Positions 51,051 to 62,314 of a DNA stretch of 64,000 nucleotides are shown here, piece by piece. Source of the DNA: Apostichopus japonicus. Taxonomy: Eukaryota > Echinodermata > Holothuroidea > Aspidochirotida > Stichopodidae. The stretch is taken from the NCBI RefSeq assembly GCF_037975245.1, contig NC_092577.1, positions 2,186,001-2,250,000 on the forward strand, written 5' to 3'. Under the pieces are notes generated by a model. The model made no database searches, was not told where the DNA came from, and was given only the letters and a program-made list of their open reading frames with translations. The stretch's first letter is position 1; every line of letters begins with the position of its first letter. A program made the position numbers and the translations under genes.

Positions 51051-52190
51051 ATATGAATCAGCAACCATGTTAGGTGGTTGATAATGTCATAAACCTGTGT
51101 GTGCTTCATATTCCGGAAATGCCTCTGAATTTGTCTCTCACGTTATTGCACTACGCAAGACTAAGTTACTTGCCTAAACAATATAGTTCTAAGTTACAAA
51201 GGTTTGGTAAGATTTGCCCAGTTAGAGGTATATTAGCCGGCAGAAACGATGAACTATGTTGCAGTCAAGCATTACAATATTGCAGTACATTTTATACGTA
51301 TTGAAACAAAATGTCCAAACCAATAACGTGTAGATCGGAAAAAGATGAATGAATACAGGAAGACCGATATATTACTCTCTTTAAAAAAGGTAACTACTAT
51401 GCATAGTAGAGATTACCTAACTACTATAAGGCGTGGCCTTTGCTGGAGTTTAAGTGAAAGAAAAAGCTATGAATGGAAAACTTTGGAATATTTGTTTTGC
51501 AAATTTATTATCTGATTTTATCGTTCCTATAGTGATACAGTCTCATTACGATCTATCTTGAATGTTGCTGTTTGATGGAAAAAACCCAAAATAAAACATA
51601 ATAAAACATCAGTGTGTCTCAAACCATCATATACCAACTTTGAAGACTGATGATGTTGTGTGCAGTTTATCTGCATTCGAGTTTTCTCTAAGCCTTAAAA
51701 TATAACTATTAATCTAAATATAAATCTAAATGTCAAAGGTTGATGTGACGTGGAAAACTTAGATTCCGAAAATGTTCATGGAAATCGAGGTTGGTGTTAC
51801 CTCGCCTGATGGAGATGTTCCAATTCCAATTATAGAGGACGAGTAAGTCTTACATCTCACTGTTTTGATATTGAGTATTCCTAGGTTTTATTAAATCTTT
51901 CCATTAATGAGTTTGAGTAAATGTTGTATAATACACAGACAAACAGTTTGTCACGTCTCTTCTTCTCTCACAGAAAACAGGAGAGGAATCTTACTTTCCA
52001 TGTCACAGTTGTAAATTTCTTATCTAAACTACTGTAAAAACCTTGGAAGAATTCTCGAGATCAGGATACCAAATTTACCAACTCGATAAAAGAACCATTA
52101 AAGCAATATTACCTATAAAAAGACTTACGTATCTGGTTCCACATCGTTAGCGCATGCAATGTGTTGCCACTGTAAATGTAGACACAGAGT
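51051..52190. other. Spacer downstream of the PAN-domain gene
   Basis: No gene is recognisable. An imperfect palindrome GGTAACTACTATGCATAGTAG lies near 51389. No clear poly(A) signal was fixed for the minus-strand gene. Confidence 0.35.
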
Positions 52191-52708
52191 TTAATCTAAA
52201 TGCCTAAAAAACTTGTCGACTCTCTCAGAGTACCGGTAGCCTGATACGTAACAGGGTTCGGTGTAATCCGTTGAAGGAGTAACGGTAGCCCTATTGTACC
52301 CGCTGAGGACGCACTGATGATCAGAATCTTTGTAATCAAATGAGCAACATCCCTCAGTCTGGGCACACATCATCCTGCAGGCGTCAAGATCAGGCACTTC
52401 CAGTTCTTTCATAATGTGACTTCTAATGCACGCATCCAAGTCATCTGTCCACGAACCAAACTTTACTCTTTCAGAGTATGTCCAGTCGACGCTGTAGCAC
52501 GGTTGAGTGTAGTCACTAGTCGGCCGGACTGTGTTGCGATTATCACTTTGAAGATTACACAGGCTGCTTTTGACATCGATCGAGAGACACGTGAAAGCAG
52601 TTTCACTTACGCAACGATCTTGACAAGCGCTTAAGCTCGACGTCTGGTTGTCATGCACTACATTATTCAATCGAATGCAACCCTAAACTGTGTCACTCCA
52701 GTAGAACT
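52191..52708 (-). CDS. PAN/apple-domain gene, probable last exon with two domains and an in-frame TAG
   Basis: Two PAN/apple-type domains. The first runs GCIRLNN, ACQDRCVSETAFTCLSID, CNL, DNRNTV, DYTQPCYSVDWTYSERV. The second has CIRSHIMKELEV, ACRMMC, CCSFDYKD, C, YNRATV, DYTEPCY, YRYSERV. The frame ends in a stop at 52191-52193. The best acceptor (TTTATCTTTTCAG) puts the exon start at 52708 in the same phase as the sister exons. In that frame a TAG occurs at 52685-52683, ten codons in, just before GCIRLNN. Either the weaker acceptor CAGTTTAG at 52683 is used, in a different phase, or the exon is damaged. PAN domains bind proteins or sugars in secreted proteins; the role here is unknown. Confidence 0.75.
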
Positions 52709-53011
52709 CTGAAAAGATAAATAGGTCAGCTTTGGGTTAATAAATAATAACGCTATAAGGAATAAGTTAGTAAAGCGTCACAGTTGTTTTACAAGTTCGA
52801 TACTACCCCGAAAACCTCTTCTCAATTGATCAAGAGAAACACATAGACCTTTTGTATTTCGTCTAGTAAAAAGTTTTGTCCTCATCCAAAACAATGTGTC
52901 GTTTGCTCCCTTTTAAAGCATGCAAGTCTGTAAAGAAAACAGCTCATTTGAATCTAAAGTTACTACCACCCGCATAAGGTAGCAGGATTAACTTCAACTG
53001 ACACTTTGGAT

Positions 53012-53041
53012 GGGGCGGGACGGGGCGGGACGGGGCGGGGA
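53012..53041 (+). repeat. Triplicated CGGGGCGGGA, G-quadruplex candidate
   Basis: Three tandem 10-bp units with G-runs of 3-4 bases, in an intron of the PAN-domain gene. A further G-run lies at 53328-53341. Confidence 0.75.
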
Positions 53042-53674
53042 GGACGCTGCGATTTTGATCAGCCATAACACGACAAGAATTGTGAAGAGAGTTGTATTAT
53101 AAAGAAAATATAGACACAACCTTCATATGTAAGTCAATGGAACAAGTAGGCGCGAGCTAGATGTTGCAGGTTGGATGCTTCAAATTAAATGGTACTCTTG
53201 ACGAAATTTACGTTATGTACGAAAACTGTAACAGTACCGGTCTTAGTTTAAATACAATTGCATATGCTTATTCGCAATGCGACGTCTAATTGTTCGAACC
53301 AGACTGTTAATAAATACGGACGGGGACGGGGGGGGGGGGGGTAATTAGATGTTAGGAAGTTTAGGGTAAGGATTTTTTGAAAGATTTTTGTAACATAGAG
53401 AGTGCCCAGCTGAACAATGGTGCTATATTTCGCCCTCTTCGGAAGGGTTCGAAAATTTGTGATGTCTCTTTGATTTGCACTGTACTAACATTTTATATCT
53501 TTATGCATTGTTTAATGTTTTGAACTATTCTGTGGACAGAGGTCAATTTGACCTGTTTGCCATAGACTTTTTCGTGAGGGAGGAGAGCATAGAAAATGAT
53601 CAAGGGTCTCAACAAGGGAAGTGTTCTCTGACGGACTGTGCTATTTATAAAATTTAAAATAAATAAATAAATAC

Positions 53675-53932
53675 CTGTATCCGTCTTTTCTGAGTGCTGA
53701 TAACCTTCTGCGTAACAAGGCTGCGAATATATACCAAGAGATCGAATACTTGCACGATTGTGTCGGCTCAGAAAACATATTTTCAAATCAGATTCGTAAT
53801 CTATTGACAAACATACACATTCAGTCTCGTCTTCGCATCTTTGGTGGCAGTCGTCCATATCATCCACCTCCCTGATGTCTTTATCGTTGTAGCCTCTAAT
53901 GCAACCAGAAACAGGGATCGTCCAGCCATAGT
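53675..53932 (-). CDS. PAN/apple-domain gene, internal exon (one domain)
   Basis: Acceptor TTACCCACAG|AC and donor GATACAG|GTATTT, phase 1 at both ends. It encodes one whole domain: YGWTIPVSGCIRGYND, DCHQRCEDETECVCLSIDYE, CFLSRHNRASI, YSQPCYAEGYQHSEK. The layout (start Trp, GC, CxxxC, CLSID, C, NR, PCY, YSE) matches the exons at 52191-52708 and 59038-59289, so the gene is built from one-exon domain cassettes. Upstream and downstream neighbours are the other PAN exons on the same strand. Confidence 0.82.
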
Positions 53933-54559
53933 CTGTGGGTAAGACACACCACATATTTTGGTGTGTGCGTCATTGGAATACGAATAATTTATTTTACTGT
54001 CATGCAGTTCTGATGTTAGTTTTGCTGTTATCTACATACACTAAATGTGATCTCCTACTAAATAAGAGGATTTCTAGAATGGTTGCCATACGTCGTTAAA
54101 CATGAGGGGTTTGGAGATATACTTCTCCTGCATTTTTGTATTGAATATTTTTTGTGCTTTCAGTGCTTCTGCCTCGAGCAGATTTAGTAAAGCAAAGGAA
54201 AGAAAGATAGATGAAGTAATTGAAAAAGAAACTGGGGATCGTTAGTCAAAAGAAGAAGATGAAGTAGACGAAGATAAAGAACCGAAGGAATTGATGAGGG
54301 AAGTTTTGGATCAAATACCAATGATGATGAAATTGTTGGAATGAGGCACAACAGTCAGACTTAAGTCTTTAATTAGTATGTGATAGAAGAGAGTGTCAAT
54401 TAGTGATGATGTTACAAATCATGTGGAAATGTTTCTTTGAACCAGATGTCATATTGAAGAGAAATGGTCATCTTGTTAGGAGTTAGATATAAGAGATTAT
54501 ATATGTAACAGTACTACTGGTGTTAGAGATAAGATACAAATTGGCCATGGTATCCCAAT
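53933..54559. other. Intron sequence of the PAN gene
   Basis: A plus-strand stretch at about 54170-54345 encodes a very charged Glu/Lys/Asp-rich peptide with stops. It may be a gag relic of the adjacent gypsy element, but nothing specific is recognisable. Confidence 0.3.
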
Positions 54560-55990
54560 TTCGGGAGAAAAACAACACCCAGGCTGATAACGATTTTTAT
54601 TGGCCTGGGATTGTTAAGGTTGTAGCAGATTTTTGTCAGTCTTGTGTAAAATGCCAAAAGACTCCTAACATTATGGAGCAGTAAAGGCACCCCTGATTTC
54701 CCTTCCTATACTATAGATACATTGTTCAAGAGAGTGGGTACGGATATTTTGGTGTCATTGTCAAGATCCAAACTGGGAACAAGTATACACTAGTACTTGT
54801 AGATTATGCAGCATGATACCCAGAAGTCATTTTAGTTCGAAATATTGTAAGCAAAAACTATTGCACAGGAGATGAATACATTATTTGCTGGGGAATAATT
54901 ACTTCAAGAGAACTTGACAGATCAAGGTACTAATTTTTACGTCGAGACTTTTTAAAGAAGATTTGTGAACTCCTTAATATTAATATTATATCCTATCTAT
55001 CTATGTTACCCTCAGATCAATGGAATAGTAGAATGATTTATTGGCACTCTTAATTCGATGTTAAAGTTGTTTGTTGACCAGGAAGCCACCCAGTGGGACA
55101 AACTTGTCCCATTATGATTGTTTGCATATAGGGAGGTACCCCAAGAGAGTACAAAATTTAGTCCATTTGTTCTCCTATATTTCAGAAGTTCACGAGGCCC
55201 CTTTGGAAATTTACACGATTCATGATTACAAGATGGGTTATGCCGATGGCAAAACTGTAATCGCATAAATTCTTGCAGTGACGCAAAGATTAATAGAGCT
55301 GCCCCATGTTGCTAAGTCGTCCCTACATAGGTCACAAGACAAACAAAGGACATAGTGCGATCGCAATGCTTGCAGTCGAAAGTATGCTTAAGCCGTGGGT
55401 TGATTGTGGTGAAGTTAATAATGTATTTCAAGTCTGGAATTAAGAATGAGGAATTCAGCCTGATGTTAGTAAAACCCAAACCTAATTTCTGAATGTGTAT
55501 CAAACCCAAACCTGGAGAGAACAAAAGCAAGACAAATAGAAGAGGAACATGAAAAACAGGTTTTGGAGGAAATGAGTGAAGCTGGTCTGACTGCAAATTC
55601 CAGTAAATTTGTGAGGTTTTTGCTCATCGAAGATAATGCAAAGATAATGTGCACCAGTTTCCAACAAAGGTTGAGGCAATTCAAAATGAATGGGCATGAG
55701 AATCTAGTGATGTAGTAAAGCCGATAAGGTGTCCATATAGGGAAAGGAAATATTCAATTATTGCCATAGTCTGGGCGATTGAAAAGATACATGCACATTT
55801 GTGCATTTGTATGGTACTACGTTCTGTATAGGTTCACACAGATCACAGACCCTTGCAATGGTTAGAACAGTGAAACATGGCAATGCAGGATTTGGTTGTT
55901 GGCCATTGCAATTGCAGCCGTCCACTTTTGATGTTCAACATAAACCTGTTCAAGAGAAGAAAAATGGTGATGCACCTCCATGTATATGGT
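54560..55990 (+). pseudogene. Scrambled gypsy-type retrotransposon relic: integrase, then RT and RNase H fragments
   Basis: Integrase pieces come first. Zinc-binding remnants FYWPGI and CQSCVKCQK are near 54588-54660, core pieces with the first Asp near 54736, GNKYTLVLVDYA near 54776, a TDQGT-like block near 54912 and an INGIVE-like block near 55015. After these, on the same strand, come a reverse-transcriptase fragment (EAGLTANSSKF, about 55577-55609) and an RNase H fragment (KYSIIAIVWAIEK at about 55748, then TDHRPLQW at about 55837). Stops and frame changes are frequent. Gypsy elements normally have RT and RNase H before integrase. The relic sits in a PAN-gene intron, opposite to that gene. 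Confidence 0.75.
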
Positions 55991-56584
55991 AGAATATAAT
56001 ATCATTTGTAATTCTTCCTTGTGTTTGATACAAGTTGTGCACGGTTGCATTAAGGCATGCTTTTTATGTAGTAGTATTGGTTGTTACGTACTCATGCTAT
56101 TACCACTTTTCCATTGTTTCATTTGTGTCAAGGGATTCACCTTATGACATTCTGCAGCTCACAAAGGTTGACGTTACTAAACAAGCAAAACGTGAGAAAG
56201 AATCGCTCAAAGTGAACATCGTTGTACTTAGCAAACACGAATGTAAACTATAAGACATAGCCTACCAATGCTAAAAGAATGACGCAAAATCGTATGCAAA
56301 ATAACGCCAAGATGTCAGAAAAGGACATGATGAATCAGCATTAACAGCAGGAAAACAAGATTAACGATAACATGCCCGAAGTACTTATGAACGAGAAAGA
56401 GGCTTAATAGCCACAGAAAGCAGAAAAATTATTAAGACAATCAAACAGGTCTTAATGATTAAGAAGAATGAAGCAAAGCGAAACGATGACATAAATGCAA
56501 ACCAATAAACAAAAATATGAATTTAAAGAAACTGAACGAAAGAATGTTTGGCATTGAGATCGACCATTTTGAAAAACGTGGACG
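55991..56584. other. Intron spacer
   Basis: No gene or repeat is recognisable between the gypsy relic and the composite transposon. Confidence 0.35.
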
Positions 56585-58536
56585 GATATCAGGCGCGTAT
56601 CCAGGATTTTCTTACCCGGGGGCGCGAATTACTATCTAAGCGGAGCGCCACCATCGGTTGGCGCGGAGCGTACAAGAAAATTTCTGGTTTTGATACCCCC
56701 AGATCACCGGAAATGACACTTCTCGGGCTTGAAAATGACCAACCAAATGTACACTTTTGCCTGAGAACCAAGTATTTCTCAATTTTTTTCCATCCATAAC
56801 CTTTTTGAAGATTGTCACCAGTCACACATCATGTTCGACCTCATTGCATGTCCTATGGATCATTGCTTTGTAGGCGATTCTACGTCACGGCCCACAATAT
56901 CCGTCAGCCCCACTTTTCAAGGTTTTAAGCCCATTATTTGTTGAGAATTTGAAAATTCACATTTCTCGTGAATAAAAATCACTTGAAAACATACCCATAA
57001 TGTTGCAGAAAATTCAATCTATGGACAACCAATAGGGAAAAACCTCCTTCAACCCCTAATAGACAGGTACAAATTGCACGAGTAGAGGAAAGTATGATGA
57101 AGAATGTTGGTGAGGAAATTTTCTAAAATTCCGACAGAGTTAATTTATTGGTGTAGAAATATTGCAACCTCTTATTATGGCTATTATAAAACTTGGTTGA
57201 AGGAAATGAAAAATAGCAGATATTTCCGATATCAGGTATATCGAAACCGAACACTACACACATAGGCGTAGGTCCCGTAGGAGGCGGGGCTGCAGCCCCC
57301 ACCCCCCGCCCCGCAGCCAATTTTTTTCCCATTTTATTCGGGCACCTACTGAGAGAAAAATAAATAGCAATGAATAGCTTAAAAATGATCTCCTTGGTAA
57401 TTAAAATAAAGTTCTAAGATTGGCCGACATTACTACTGTAATAGAGAGTTTGACATAAATGGATCTGTATGGTTTTTCTCCATCTACATAAGACATTTGG
57501 TTGTTTACATTAGCATCCGGCGGTATACTGTGCTACTTTCACGGACCGTAAGATACACGTAGCCATGCAATGTAATGACCGATGCTTGCTTATATGATAC
57601 TGGCATCGATATGTTGAACGCGCGCTTTGCGCGCGAAAAATTTAGGCTTTTTTTTCGGGCAAGTCGTTACAGCCCCAAATCCAATTGGGCTACGCCTTCG
57701 ACTACACACATAGACAGTTTTTGCGGCTGTTCATCGTGGAACAGGCATTTCAATGCTCACTGATATGATGTTATATCTGCTCTTTGCTTTACAAATTCGA
57801 ACAGGCGTGTAGCGAGTAATTGCCAAGGGAGGGGCGAAGCCTGTATGCAAACTATCTAAGCGAAGCGCCACCATGAGTTGGCGCGAAGCGTACAAGAAAA
57901 ATTTTGGCCGAAAATGCCTCCCAGATCGCTGGAAATGACACTTCCCAGGCCTTGTAAGTTGCACCTAAGCATTGTCTATTTTGAAATTACTAGCGATGTC
58001 ATAAAGAAAATTTGCTCGGGGGGGGGGGCGGTCGCCCCTTCCCGAAATGCGTCATGTTCCCGACAACCCCGTCGAGTTCAAGACCAGCCACAGTTGGTTC
58101 CATATAGCACAATTGTACAATTGTTTAAGGCGTCCATACACACGCACGCGTTATGATAGACCATATATAGTATTTATATAGATACATTAGTGAGAGAGGG
58201 AAAAAACGTCAAAAATGGAGTTGTCGGTGTAAGGGGTAGGGTGAGGCGCACACCCCCTCCGTAATCATTGATCTGTCACTGGCTACCCTGTGTATATAAT
58301 AGGGATCAGCGCTTTAACTATGACTGTTCCTCTTTCTCTTCCCGAAGTCTTGGCTATCTTCTACTCCCTCCCTTTCTCCTTTTTCTCTCTTTTTTCTTCT
58401 TCTTTTCCCTTCCTTTCTCTCCTCCTTTTCTTTTTTCCCCCTCCTTTTCCCTTTTTTCTTCTCTTTTTTTCTCTCCTCTTTTTCTTACCCGGGGGGCGCG
58501 CGCCCCCAACGCCCCCCCGGATACGCACCTGGATAT
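56585..58536. mobile_element. Composite inverted-repeat transposon, copy 2, with GATAT target duplication
   Basis: The element is 56590-58531 (1,942 bp). It starts CAGGCGCGTATCCAGG and ends CCGGATACGCACCTG. GATAT flanks both ends (56585-56589 and 58532-58536; GGATAT if the last G is excluded). It is collinear with 17130-18915: the same two 110-bp modules, the same nested hAT-like element and the same C/T tract. It has about 110 bp near 58080-58190 and about 30 bp near 58308 that copy 1 lacks. It is non-autonomous and lies in the PAN-gene intron. Confidence 0.82.
57253..57708. mobile_element. hAT-like element nested in composite copy 2, 8-bp duplication intact
   Basis: The element is 57261-57700 (440 bp), starting CATAGGCGTAGG and ending CTACGCCTTCG. 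ACTACACA flanks both ends (57253-57260 and 57701-57708). A GCGCGC(TTT)GCGCGC hairpin lies near 57620. The same insertion is at the same place in copy 1. Confidence 0.8.
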
Positions 58537-59037
58537 ATGTTATTGTAGGCAATATTTTATATTCATTGTATGTTTTAGTTGTATAGAAATTCACAATACG
58601 GTGAAAACCATGTAGCTAAAAGAACGTTTCATTGCCTTGATTACACCAGACAATGTTATATGAAAGCAATGCAGACATCATGCTATCATGGCTATTATTT
58701 AACCTCACTTCAATATAGGCTTTAATCAATATTGTCTTTGAGTGATTGCCTCATACAGTAGAAGTTTATAAATGCTGTTCTTGTGGCTTCTATGAAATAA
58801 ATGCCCAAAACAACGAATGGTTGAAAATTTCATAGTCATGTATGAAATGACTTCGCTTATTAATTAATCTTAAACTTCACCTCAACCTTCAAGGTAATAT
58901 CCTTGGTGGTTGTATAACGATGTGCCACCGGAGTGAACACATTATATCGGTCATGAAAACAAAATATGCAACAAGATATGCAACTTGTGACAGCCATGTT
59001 TACTCCACTATACAGCTCTATAAAAGTAAATATTTAC
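58537..59037. other. Intron spacer of the PAN gene
   Basis: No recognisable feature. Confidence 0.35.
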
Positions 59038-59289
59038 CCATATCCAAACGTTCTGCGTACTGAAATGTTGTCTGAGCATTGCAAGGTTGCCTAAAATCTC
59101 CACTTGGCTGTACGCTGTTACGATTATGGCGGCTGTTCATACAAGTTTCGCCGTTGAAGTCGACCGACAAACACCGGAAGGACGTCTGACCCTCACAAAT
59201 TCTCTTACATTGATCAAGAGATGACGCCGTACCTGACCAATCGTTATAACCTCCTAAACATGCTTCGGCTACTTCACTCCATTTTCCTT
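59038..59289 (-). CDS. PAN/apple-domain gene, internal exon (one domain)
   Basis: Acceptor TTGCCATAG|AA and donor GATATGG|GTAAAT, phase 1 at both ends. It encodes GKWSEVAEACLGGYNDW, SLDQCKRICEGQTSFRCLSVDF, C, SRHNRNSV, GDFRQPCN, FQYAERLDM. The pattern matches the exons at 53675 and 52191, and the phases let any of them join in frame. No signal peptide or start codon is evident, so 5' exons should lie further right (above 59289), possibly beyond the window. Confidence 0.8.
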
Positions 59290-60727
59290 CTATGGCAATA
59301 AAGAGAGGGTACCAATATGGACAAAAATGCCTATGAGACACAGATAGCGGTGAGTGGAGAGGGGGGGGGGGGACGGGAGAGGTTTATCATATGAGTATTG
59401 CTTTATCATATTTATATTACAACTGGGCTTCTATAAAGGACATATTTATTCCTTGCAAAGGTAATCGATATGCAAACTTGTAAAATTTACGTACCATGCG
59501 ATGCTATAGAAGAAGTATATACTTCTAAACGGGATCAATTGTGAAAATCAAAGTTTAAGCAGGTAAACTTGTCTAGGACAAATAATAATGGTAATCATAT
59601 GGCCGGACATGGAATAACAATACACTATAACATTACTTTGCTTTACTCACTTTGACACAGGCACACAGAGGAGGCCATTAGGAGGATCGCTGTGATTCTT
59701 GTAAATCTATCTATCCTAGTGAGTCTCGAAACAAATGTTGGGAGGCTTAATGAGAATTAAAAAACGGAAAGGTTGTGAATAACTCCCCCAAACGTTTAAG
59801 AAAAATGGTGCTCACTTGGGAAATCTCCTAGTTTAAAAATCGTCTCTGGGAACCGTCGTTTTGTAAACCTGAGATAATATAGTGCGACTAGGATCTAACA
59901 TTTTCAACTTTAACCATTTGTTGTTCCTGTCATATTTTCATGGTTGAATGTTAACAGTGTTTACAATGAAACCAATGCCAACCGTAAGTCATGTGAAGAG
60001 TTTTGAGATTGTAATAAATAAAGAAAAACATACATATTAAGGCACGTATGGTGCGCTGATGTCATATTGAGAATACGATATTAGCTGTTTGGCGAAGTGT
60101 TATGGTTATATCTATCACAGAGACTTAAGATGATGATCGATGTGTGTCTCATTTTATTTGTTCACCGATGTGATACAATCTATGGTTAGAGAAAGGTACA
60201 GGGTGTGAACAGCTGGTAGTCACTTACACCAGCATAACCTATGGTAACAACAACGATAACGACATATTTTGAAACTTCTATAAACTTAAGGATATTTTCA
60301 AGCCATTAAAAACCCGTTTTCTCGAGTTAGTCTCCAGAAGCACAAACGATGTTTTAATTCAGTGAATGGTTCATAAATCATAACAACTTTGAAAATTAGA
60401 GCAGACAAAATGAGCTAGAACGAGATTCGAATCAGTCACCTCGGTCCAGTGACGTGAAAAGGATTTCAACAAAATTGCCCCTACTGACTTTGCACTGAGG
60501 GGTAGGAACTTGGATTTGATAAAGGAGCCCCTGAGAGATATCCTTATTTTCCTTCATCAATCGTTTCACCTCGTGTCTAAGAACCACATCTTACGACCCA
60601 TCTTGAAACTGATTTAAATATTTTCTACAACATCTGGTGCACTACTGACCTTTACTATAAAAAACGAATCCAATACGTTAGCTGTAAGGTAAAAGGTAAA
60701 ATAAAAGGTAAAATATTGCCTATTTTA
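59290..60727. other. Spacer or intron; SINE-like fragment near 60410-60460
   Basis: On the minus strand GATTCGAATCTCG (about 60435-60423) resembles a box B, but no box A or body is clear. A G-run lies at 59361-59371. No exon is recognised. Confidence 0.3.
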
Positions 60728-61040
60728 CTGAAGTGAATAGAATTCCACTTAAGTGGAATACAATTCTACTTAAGTGAAACTGCATAACACTGAAGTTAAT
60801 TATAATAATTTGTACTCTACTTAAGTGCAATTCTATTTCACTTAAGTACAATGCATTTTACTTAATTCGAATTGCATTTCAAGTATGTAGAATTGGGAGG
60901 AAAATGTTAAAACGACTTGCCAAAGAATCCGTTTTAACATTTACCCCCTAATTTTACGTAAGTGAAACGCTTTCTACTTAAGTGAAATGCAATTAAACTT
61001 AGGTGGCATTCAGTGCCATTTTAGTGAAATTATATTTCAC
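60728..61040. repeat. Cluster of CACTTAAGTG-type palindromic motifs
   Basis: CACTTAAGTG, or CTACTTAAGTG with AATTC or AATGC flanks, occurs at least six times (60746, 60767, 60812, 60832, 60978 and variants). The first is an 18-bp palindrome, ATTCCACTTAAGTGGAAT. Between them GGAAAATGTTAAAACG (60898) and CGTTTTAACATTTACCCCC (60930) form an inverted pair. Confidence 0.75.
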
Positions 61041-61111
61041 GACTTCATTGGCCGAGTGCATCCAGCAATAAGGTTACACATAATATGCACTGAAAACTTA
61101 AATTGGTTCCC

Positions 61112-61283
61112 CGACTAACATAACGTTAGTCCATCTGGTGCCTCTCCCGACTAACATAGCCTTAGTCAGTTGCTATACCGACTAATTTATTCCTTAGTCA
61201 GTTGGATTTCTTAGTCGGTCATCTTAGTCCGTCAGCTTAGTCGATCAAAAATTTCTTAGTCGGTAAATGTATATTAGTCAGTT
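61112..61283. repeat. Cluster of TTAGTCGG / CCGACTAA motifs
   Basis: About ten TTAGTC or GACTAA motifs in both orientations within 170 bp, many extended to TTAGTCGGT. A related inverted pair, TTAGTC then GACTAA, lies at 63949-63970. Confidence 0.8.
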
Positions 61284-61317
61284 ACATTATGGTAAAAAAA
61301 TGCCCCCCCCCCTCATC

Positions 61318-61810
61318 GATCTAGGTCAGCTCATGATTTAACCAGTTGAAAACTACTGGAAAATGATTGACAGGATTCTACATGTAAGGGATGGGCGGAC
61401 TCTGGCAGTGGTGGCCCACCAATATAAAATACTGGAAATGCCCATCCTTACATATGAAGTGATACCTATCATTTTCCTGTAGGTTTCAACTGGTCAAATC
61501 ATGAGCTCACCTAGGTCAATGAGGGGATGGGCATATTGGCGGTCTACTGGCAGGGGTACCCCACCAATAAAAATTACTGGCAATGCCCATCCCTTGTATC
61601 TGAAGTCCTAACCAACATTTTCCAGTAGGTTTCAAGTGGTTACCTCATGAGCTGACCTAGGTCAGCCGTGAGGGGTCAATTGTTGATCACTGGCAGGGGT
61701 ACCCCACCACAATAATTACTGGCGATGGCCATTTGTTGCTCTTGGGGCCATACCTGATACATTGTTCTTACTTTGATGTGGTTACCATGAAAGCTGATCT
61801 AGGTTAGCTA
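61318..61810. repeat. Inverted plus direct repeat block, ~80-bp unit
   Basis: The unit at 61318-61395 is inverted relative to 61441-61517, with about 45 bp between; both contain a CTAGGT.AGCTCATGA core. A third copy (about 61586-61665) is direct with the second, and a fourth (about 61722-61810) is more diverged. Spacers share CTGGCAG.GGT..CCCACCA. Confidence 0.75.
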
Positions 61811-62104
61811 TTAGGTGACTTTAAAATTGCTCTCCCAGCCACATCCACCACAGTCGGTTTGCCAGTCGTCAGGTTTCATATACAGAAATGCATTGTGATG
61901 TACCATGCAATTGGTTACCTTCCCATCTAACCAAACCCTTTGGACTCCCGCTCTACAGATCAGTGAAAATTTGACCAAACTTATGAAGCTTGCACGTAAA
62001 TGATATACTAGACTGTTTTTTTTTTAAAACAGGTTATGAAAAGTATCTTTAATATCATTAAACAGTTGGGAAAATACTTAAACTCACTCTTCCATCTTTT
62101 TTCT

Positions 62105-62314
62105 CTATGGTACTTGTTCCTTTGCTTTTTGGACTCTTGGATAAACTCTTTTGTTCTGCGAAGGGTACCAATATATCATCTTAAAACATGTCTTTAAGCC
62201 ATATATAACACAGTTCTCCTCTTCTGTTGTTGCCTCCACACTGGTGTCGTACATCACAGGAAACCTCACCCTTGACTTAGATATTTGGCTTTTCAATTTC
62301 TGCTGGAAAAAGAA
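62105..62314 (-). CDS. Possible terminal exon, unknown protein
   Basis: A minus-strand frame entered from an acceptor TTTCCAG|CAG near 62314. It encodes KSRVRFPVMYD, TEEENCVIYGLKTCFKM and YPRVQKAKEQVP before a stop. I recognise no family, and no partner exon was found. It could be chance. Confidence 0.2.
   Translation of the reverse strand, partial: FFFQQKLKSQISKSRVRFPVMYDTSVEATTEEENCVIYGLKTCFKMIYWYPSQNKRVYPRVQKAKEQVP

Noticed and set aside
62105-62314. Firm gene call for the minus-strand frame
   Set aside because: Only one weak exon-like block; kept as a low-confidence feature.
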